Source: Clostridiales bacterium UBA1246
GTDB lineage: Bacteria; Bacillota; Clostridia; Oscillospirales; Oscillospiraceae
NCBI GenBank assembly: GCA_002308315.1
Contig: DBWE01000148.1
Span: forward strand, 1-9,481
Direction of reading: 5' to 3'
Length of the DNA stretch: 9,481 bases
Shown: one piece after another, positions 6,250 through 9,481 of the stretch
How positions within the stretch are numbered: position 1 is the first letter of the stretch
How the letters are laid out: each line of letters starts with the position of its first letter
Program-made: the position numbers and the translations under genes
Notes under the pieces: model-generated
What the model was told of the DNA's origin: nothing
Seen by the model: the letters and a program-made list of their open reading frames with translations, nothing else
Databases searched by the model: none

Positions 6250-7266
6250 ATGAAACGGCTCACCGCCGCGGCGGCGGCGCTCATCATCCTGCTTGCGTGC
6301 GGATGCGCGCGCGAAAACGAAAAAAAGAGCGTCAGCTTCGCCGCCATGGACACGCTGATGACTCTTACGGCCTGCGGCGGAGACGCGGACGCCGCTCTGA
6401 AGGAGGCCGAAAGCGAGCTGCACCGCCTTGAGGGGCTCCTCTCCGTTACCCTTCCGGACAGCGAGATATCCCGTCTCAACGCGCACGGCAGCGGCGAGCT
6501 GTCCGACGACTGCGCCGCGGTCATCAAAAAGGCGGCGGAGATATACGAGCTCACCGGCGGCCGCTTCGACATAACCGTATCGCCCACGGTCGACGCCTGG
6601 GGCTTTTATACCGACGATTACCGCGTCCCCTCCGAGGAGGAGCTTGCCGCCCTTGCCGCGCTGACGGACGGCAGCCTGGTAAAACTCAGCGGGAACCATG
6701 TCTCCCTCGGCGAGGGGCAGAGGATAGACCTCGGCGGCATAGCCAAGGGCTGCGCCGCCGACAAGGTGCTCGGGATCATGCGCAGCCACGGAGTGAGCTC
6801 CGGGATAATAGCCCTGGGCGGCAATATCCTGCTTTTCGGCCGCCGCCCGGACGGCGGAGCGTGGCGCACGGCGATAAGATCCCCGGACGACCCGGACGGA
6901 TACATAGGAACGCTGTCCGCCACGGATACCTCCATAGTCACCTCCGGCGCGTATCAGCGTTATTTCGAGCGGGACGGCGTGCGCTGGCATCATATTTTCG
7001 ATCCCGCCGAGGCCCGGCCCGCCGACAGCGATCTTGCCTCCGTAACGGTCGTCTGCCCGGATTCCGCTCTCGCGGACGGTCTGTCCACGGCGCTCTTCGT
7101 AATGGGCTGCGATGAAGCGGCGGAATTCTGGCGCCGGCACAGCGGCATGTTCCAGCTGGTACTGTATACCGTCGACGGCAGGATGTACGTCACAAAAGGC
7201 CTGGAAGACTGCTTCAGCTCAGAAATGAGCTATGAAATCATTGATATTCACGGCGATTTGAGGTAG
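6250..7266 (+). CDS. apbE: FAD:protein FMN transferase (ApbE-type flavin transferase lipoprotein)
   Basis: 338 residues, the usual ApbE length. It has a lipoprotein signal with the Cys at 17 or 19 ('LLACGC'), so it acts outside the membrane. ApbE moves FMN from FAD onto Ser/Thr of exported or membrane redox proteins such as RnfG and FMN-bind-domain proteins. Visible motifs in order: 'MDTLMTL' (33-39), 'ISRLN' (73-77), 'FDITVSPTVDAWGF' (106-119), 'IDLGGIAKGCAADK' (159-172), 'GGN' (190-192), 'TSGAYQRYF' (231-239), 'HHIFDP' (247-252), and 'ADGLSTALFVMG' (275-286), the last carrying the Mg-binding D276 and T280. The usual DPxTGxP is DPAEARP here, a mild deviation. The start follows the esterase stop by 14 bases, with only a GGGCGGGAC-type weak ribosome site, so coupling to upstream translation is plausible. 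No flavinylation target is obvious in the window. Confidence 0.93.
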   Translation: MKRLTAAAAALIILLACGCARENEKKSVSFAAMDTLMTLTACGGDADAALKEAESELHRLEGLLSVTLPDSEISRLNAHGSGELSDDCAAVIKKAAEIYELTGGRFDITVSPTVDAWGFYTDDYRVPSEEELAALAALTDGSLVKLSGNHVSLGEGQRIDLGGIAKGCAADKVLGIMRSHGVSSGIIALGGNILLFGRRPDGGAWRTAIRSPDDPDGYIGTLSATDTSIVTSGAYQRYFERDGVRWHHIFDPAEARPADSDLASVTVVCPDSALADGLSTALFVMGCDEAAEFWRRHSGMFQLVLYTVDGRMYVTKGLEDCFSSEMSYEIIDIHGDLR

Positions 7267-7269
7267 AAT
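7241..7269 (+). promoter_or_regulatory. Sigma-A promoter overlapping the end of apbE, for the lipid gene pair
   Basis: TTGATA (7241-7246), a 17-base spacer and TAGAAT (7264-7269) each match five of six consensus bases. The -10 contains the TAG stop codon of apbE. A start near 7276 would give a leader of about 50 bases before the phosphatidyltransferase ATG. This is the strongest promoter-like sequence in the window and would let the lipid genes be expressed independently of the esterase and apbE. Confidence 0.65.
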
Positions 7270-7324
7270 GAATGGAAATCCGTGTTTTCGCGCGCCGGGC
7301 GCGGAGCACAAGTAAAGGACCGTT

Positions 7325-7915
7325 ATGAACAAAAAACAATCTTTGCGAAAACAGGCTCTGTCCATTCCGAATATCCTGAGCTATTTCAGAATATTGCTCA
7401 TACCCGTGTGCGCCGTTCTGTATCTTCGCGGCAGGACCTTCCCCGCGCTCGCGGTGCTCGTCCTGTCCGGACTCACCGATATTGCCGACGGCAAGATAGC
7501 GCGCCGCTGCGGCATGGTCACCGATCTGGGCAAGGTGCTCGATCCCGTCGCGGACAAGCTGACCCAGGGCGTGCTGATATTCTGCGTTGCCGGCAAAACT
7601 CCCCTGATCGCGCTTCTGGCGGGGATACTCGTGGTAAAAGAGGCTATCATGATCGCCTCGGGATACAAGCTGTACAAAAAAGCGGGCGTGGTGAACAGCT
7701 CGAGGTGGTACGGCAAGCTCTGCACCATCCTCGTCTATTCCACTCTCGTCGTTCATATAGCCTTTCCCGAGCTGCCGCCCGTCGTCACCCATATCGCCGT
7801 GATCGTATGCGGAAGCATGATGATCGTTTCTTTCGTATTGTACAACATAAGATTTTTCCGTCAGCTCAGGCTCCGCTCCGCCGACGGAGAGCCGGAGGAC
7901 GATGTTTCCCCATGA
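7325..7915 (+). CDS. CDP-alcohol phosphatidyltransferase (PgsA-like), membrane
   Basis: 196 residues, normal for the family. The catalytic signature D-x2-DG-x2-AR-x8-G-x3-D-x3-D is perfect: D52, D55-G56, A59-R60, G69, D73, D77 ('TDIADGKIARRCGMVTDLGKV', then LDPVADK). The N-terminal 'SIPNILSYFRILLIP' is typical of phosphatidylglycerophosphate synthases, and several hydrophobic segments (about 16-52, 79-112, 134-148, 152-174) predict an integral membrane protein. The family joins CDP-diacylglycerol to an alcohol phosphate or alcohol. Whether the acceptor is glycerol-3-phosphate, phosphatidylglycerol or inositol phosphate cannot be decided; the later 'SRWYGKLCT' differs from the GKxKT usual in PgsA, so pgsA is not assigned. 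AAAGGA lies 5 bases before the ATG. The stop overlaps the PAP2 start (ATGA), suggesting that the phosphatase acts on this enzyme's product. Confidence 0.9.
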   Translation: MNKKQSLRKQALSIPNILSYFRILLIPVCAVLYLRGRTFPALAVLVLSGLTDIADGKIARRCGMVTDLGKVLDPVADKLTQGVLIFCVAGKTPLIALLAGILVVKEAIMIASGYKLYKKAGVVNSSRWYGKLCTILVYSTLVVHIAFPELPPVVTHIAVIVCGSMMIVSFVLYNIRFFRQLRLRSADGEPEDDVSP

Positions 7916-8553
7916 ACAGGATAAAAGCGTTTTTCGGGGGCAGCACTCATTTTTACTGGGCTGCCTGCCTTCCCCTTATACTCATAATGTACTACATACC
8001 CGAGCGCGTCGTCGTAAACGATTATTTCCCCACGCAGATCGCGTTCGATTATTCCATACCCTTCGTCAGACAGTTCGTCGTCTTCTATCTGTCCTGGTTC
8101 CCTCTGCTCGCCTTCACGGGCTTCTGGCTGCTGTTCCGGGACGGGGACGCCTTCAGGCGCTACATGTTGTTCCTTACCGCGGCGTACGCGCTGAGCACGG
8201 TCTTTTTCCTCGTCTTCCCCAACGGCCAGGATCTGCGTCCGACGAGCTTCGCGCAGGACGATATCTTCACCCGCCTCTGCGCCGGGATCTATGCCGCGGA
8301 TACCAACACCAACGTTCTGCCGAGTCTGCACGTAGTGGCGTCCCTCGGCGTGGTCTTTTCGTTTTTCGATACGCCCACGCTCCGCTCTCCCGTACTGCGC
8401 GCCGCGGCGATAGCGCTGGCGCTGCTGATAAGCGCGTCCACGGTGCTCATCAAGCAGCACGCGGTCATGGACCTGGTCTTCAGCGCCGTGATGTCGGCAG
8501 CGCTGTATTTCCCGGTCTATGTTTTCATGAAGAAGAAAATGAAAAAGCGCTGA
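7912..8553 (+). CDS. PAP2-superfamily membrane phosphatase
   Basis: 213 residues from the ATG at 7912. The reading frame stays open further upstream, but that part is only a shadow of the preceding gene; the ATGA overlap and GGAGG at 7894-7898 mark the true start. The three PAP2 motifs are visible: 'NGQDLRP' with R109-P110, 'LPSLH' with S138 and H140, and 'STVLIKQHAVMD' with H183 and D187. The His pair and Asp form the phosphohistidine site. The PSLHV form is common in AUR1-like and clostridial PAP2 proteins. About five or six hydrophobic segments are present (near 14-29, 53-75, 84-102, 137-151, 161-180 and 185-205), and the tail is Lys-rich. The family removes or transfers phosphate on lipid phosphates at the outer membrane face. 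Next to a CDP-alcohol phosphatidyltransferase, dephosphorylation of a phosphatidyl-alcohol phosphate is the simplest role; undecaprenyl pyrophosphate or phosphatidate are alternatives. Confidence 0.88.
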   Translation: MNRIKAFFGGSTHFYWAACLPLILIMYYIPERVVVNDYFPTQIAFDYSIPFVRQFVVFYLSWFPLLAFTGFWLLFRDGDAFRRYMLFLTAAYALSTVFFLVFPNGQDLRPTSFAQDDIFTRLCAGIYAADTNTNVLPSLHVVASLGVVFSFFDTPTLRSPVLRAAAIALALLISASTVLIKQHAVMDLVFSAVMSAALYFPVYVFMKKKMKKR

Positions 8554-8566
8554 GCGCTTTTTCATT
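8538..8566 (+). terminator. Hairpin terminator overlapping the PAP2 stop codon
   Basis: A perfect 29-base inverted repeat: AATGAAAAAGCGCT (8538-8551), centre G, AGCGCTTTTTCATT (8553-8566). The short GCGC core is flanked by an A-run and a T-run, the form of a bidirectional intrinsic terminator, and it lies exactly at the end of the plus-strand block. The TGA stop (8551-8553) sits in the loop, so the last codons of PAP2 are part of the stem. Confidence 0.7.
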
Positions 8567-8570
8567 GAGT

Positions 8571-8603
8571 TTGTCGATAAAGTCCCGCGGACTTTGTCGA
8601 CAA
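8571..8603 (+). repeat. Long inverted repeat in the leader of the GH5 gene
   Basis: TTGTCGATAAAGTCC (8571-8585) and GGACTTTGTCGACAA (8589-8603) form a 15-bp stem around a CGC loop. The single imperfection is a U-G wobble in RNA. A few more wobble pairs could extend it outward to 8566/8608. It ends 10 bases before the AAAGGAGA ribosome site (8613-8620). The following GTTTATTAT is only partly T-rich, so it is a weak terminator at best. It could be a second terminator, an attenuator, or an operator palindrome. No convincing -35/-10 pair was found between the previous gene and GH5. Confidence 0.6.
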
Positions 8604-8627
8604 GTTTATTATAAAGGAGACCTGAGC

Positions 8628-9481
8628 ATGAAAAAATGGCAGGGCCATCAGAAAGGCGTGAACTTCGGCGGCTGGTTCAGCCAGTGCTTCCCCGATGAAA
8701 AGCACTACGACAGCTTCATCACCGAGGCGGACTTCGAGACCGTTTCCGGCAAATGGGGCTGCGATCACGTGCGCGTGCCCGTCGACTACATCCTCGTGGA
8801 GGACAACGACGGCTCGCCGAAAGAGGCCGGGATGAAGCGCCTCGAGCGCTGCGCGGAGCTGTGCCGCAAATACGGTCTGAACATGATACTCGATCTTCAC
8901 ACGGCCTTCGGGTATTCCTTCGCTTCCGACGGCGGCTTCTTTAAGGACGAGGCTCTTCAGCAGCGTTTTTACAGGCTCTGGGAGCGCTTTGCCGAACGCT
9001 TCGGAGAGCAGAGCGACATACTTGCCTTTGAGCTGCTCAATGAAATAACCGACCCCTCGTACGCCGCTATATGGCGCGATATCTCGCTGCGCTGCATCGA
9101 GCGCATCCGCGCCCGCGCCCCGAAAACGGCGATACTCATAGGCGGGCACTCCTACAACAGCGCCGTGGCCGTCCCCGAGCTTCCCGCTCCGCCCGACGAA
9201 AACATCGTATACAATTTCCATAACTACGATCCCAAGGTGTTCACTCATCAGGGCGCCGGCTGGATGCCCGAGCTTGCCTCGGTAAAAGCCCCGTATTTCT
9301 CCGACATGGCCGAAATGCTCGAATTCTCCGAGCGCATTTATCCGGGCATCACCTCGGAATACCGAAACATCAAAACAAAGACCTGCGGCTCCGAAATGTA
9401 TATCGAGCTGTTCAGACCCGCGGCGGAGTACGCCGAAAAGAACGGCGTGCCTCTCTACTGCGGCGAATACGGCGTGATCGA
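8628..9481 (+). CDS. GH5 beta-glucanase, CelC-like, intracellular (3' end beyond window)
   Basis: Translated by hand from the ATG at 8628: 284 complete codons, open to the window edge. AAAGGAGA lies 7 bases upstream. No signal peptide, so it is probably cytosolic. It follows Clostridium thermocellum CelC, an endoglucanase of about 343 residues known to me: 'GVNFGGWFSQ' (10-19), 'FITEADFETVS' (30-40), 'DHVRVPVDY' (46-54, R49), 'LDLHTAFGY' (88-96, H91), 'FELLNEI' (134-140), 'YNFHNYDPKVFTHQGAGW' (195-212), 'LYCGEYGV' (276-283). E139 is the expected acid/base and E280 the nucleophile. About 60 C-terminal residues are missing if the length matches CelC. GH5 enzymes of this type cut beta-1,4- or mixed-linked glucan oligosaccharides. 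A cytosolic location suggests processing of imported oligosaccharides; no transporter gene is in view. Confidence 0.92.
   Translation, partial: MKKWQGHQKGVNFGGWFSQCFPDEKHYDSFITEADFETVSGKWGCDHVRVPVDYILVEDNDGSPKEAGMKRLERCAELCRKYGLNMILDLHTAFGYSFASDGGFFKDEALQQRFYRLWERFAERFGEQSDILAFELLNEITDPSYAAIWRDISLRCIERIRARAPKTAILIGGHSYNSAVAVPELPAPPDENIVYNFHNYDPKVFTHQGAGWMPELASVKAPYFSDMAEMLEFSERIYPGITSEYRNIKTKTCGSEMYIELFRPAAEYAEKNGVPLYCGEYGVI

Noticed and set aside
6226..7140. 304-codon minus-strand open frame opposite apbE
   Set aside because: Antisense shadow of a well-supported ApbE gene; no motifs.
7288..7302. CGCGC-CGG-GCGCG inverted repeat between apbE and the phosphatidyltransferase gene, as a terminator
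   Set aside because: The stem is only 5 bp and no T-run follows on either strand, so it is probably just GC-rich DNA.
7282..7911. N-terminal extension of the PAP2 reading frame to 7282, suggesting a fusion
   Set aside because: This part is Arg/Ser-rich and lies out of frame over the phosphatidyltransferase gene, which has a perfect catalytic signature. The real PAP2 start is the ATG at 7912.
1..9481. Mobile element, prophage, CRISPR, defence island or RNA gene
   Set aside because: I saw no transposase, integrase, direct-repeat array, attachment-like duplication, tRNA or rRNA-like sequence. All genes fit one coding style and show no sign of recent transfer.

Overview
The window looks like chromosomal DNA of a GC-rich, Gram-positive-type anaerobe, most likely an uncultured gut or rumen Clostridia lineage. 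This is inferred from strong AGGAGG-type ribosome binding sites, sigma-A-like promoters, frequent ATA and AGG codons despite high GC, two lipoproteins, and a glycoside hydrolase close to Clostridium thermocellum CelC. No tRNA, rRNA, CRISPR array, insertion sequence or integrase was seen. Coding density is high and the genes form two divergent blocks.

Left block (minus strand, 3447 down to the window edge): three genes joined by 4-base overlaps. In transcription order they encode a PhnP/COG1235-type metallo-beta-lactamase-fold hydrolase, a cytosolic GAF-HD-GYP phosphodiesterase, and an exported FecR-domain protein that runs off the left edge. The layout suggests a signalling module with two potential phosphodiesterases and a cell-surface component. 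The signal and any output gene are not visible.

Centre: a 175-bp divergent intergenic region (3448-3622) with a promoter candidate for each direction and a short inverted repeat (TGCAAA-N7-TTTGCA) between them.

Right block (plus strand): a large lipoprotein with a CBM9-like domain, a FIVAR-like helical linker and a CE15 (glucuronoyl esterase)-like domain with altered active-site motifs; an ApbE FAD:protein FMN transferase lipoprotein; then, from a good promoter inside the 3' end of apbE, a CDP-alcohol phosphatidyltransferase and a PAP2 phosphatase overlapping by 4 bases, which look like two consecutive steps of a membrane-lipid pathway. A hairpin terminator whose loop contains the PAP2 stop codon closes this run. 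A second long hairpin follows, then a CelC-like intracellular GH5 glucanase cut by the right edge. The esterase and GH5 point to use of plant-type polysaccharides. The lipid pair and ApbE are envelope functions.

Nothing here is a proven new system. The items most worth checking are the MBL/GAF-HD-GYP/FecR operon, the divergent CE15 active site, and the hairpin in front of the GH5 gene.
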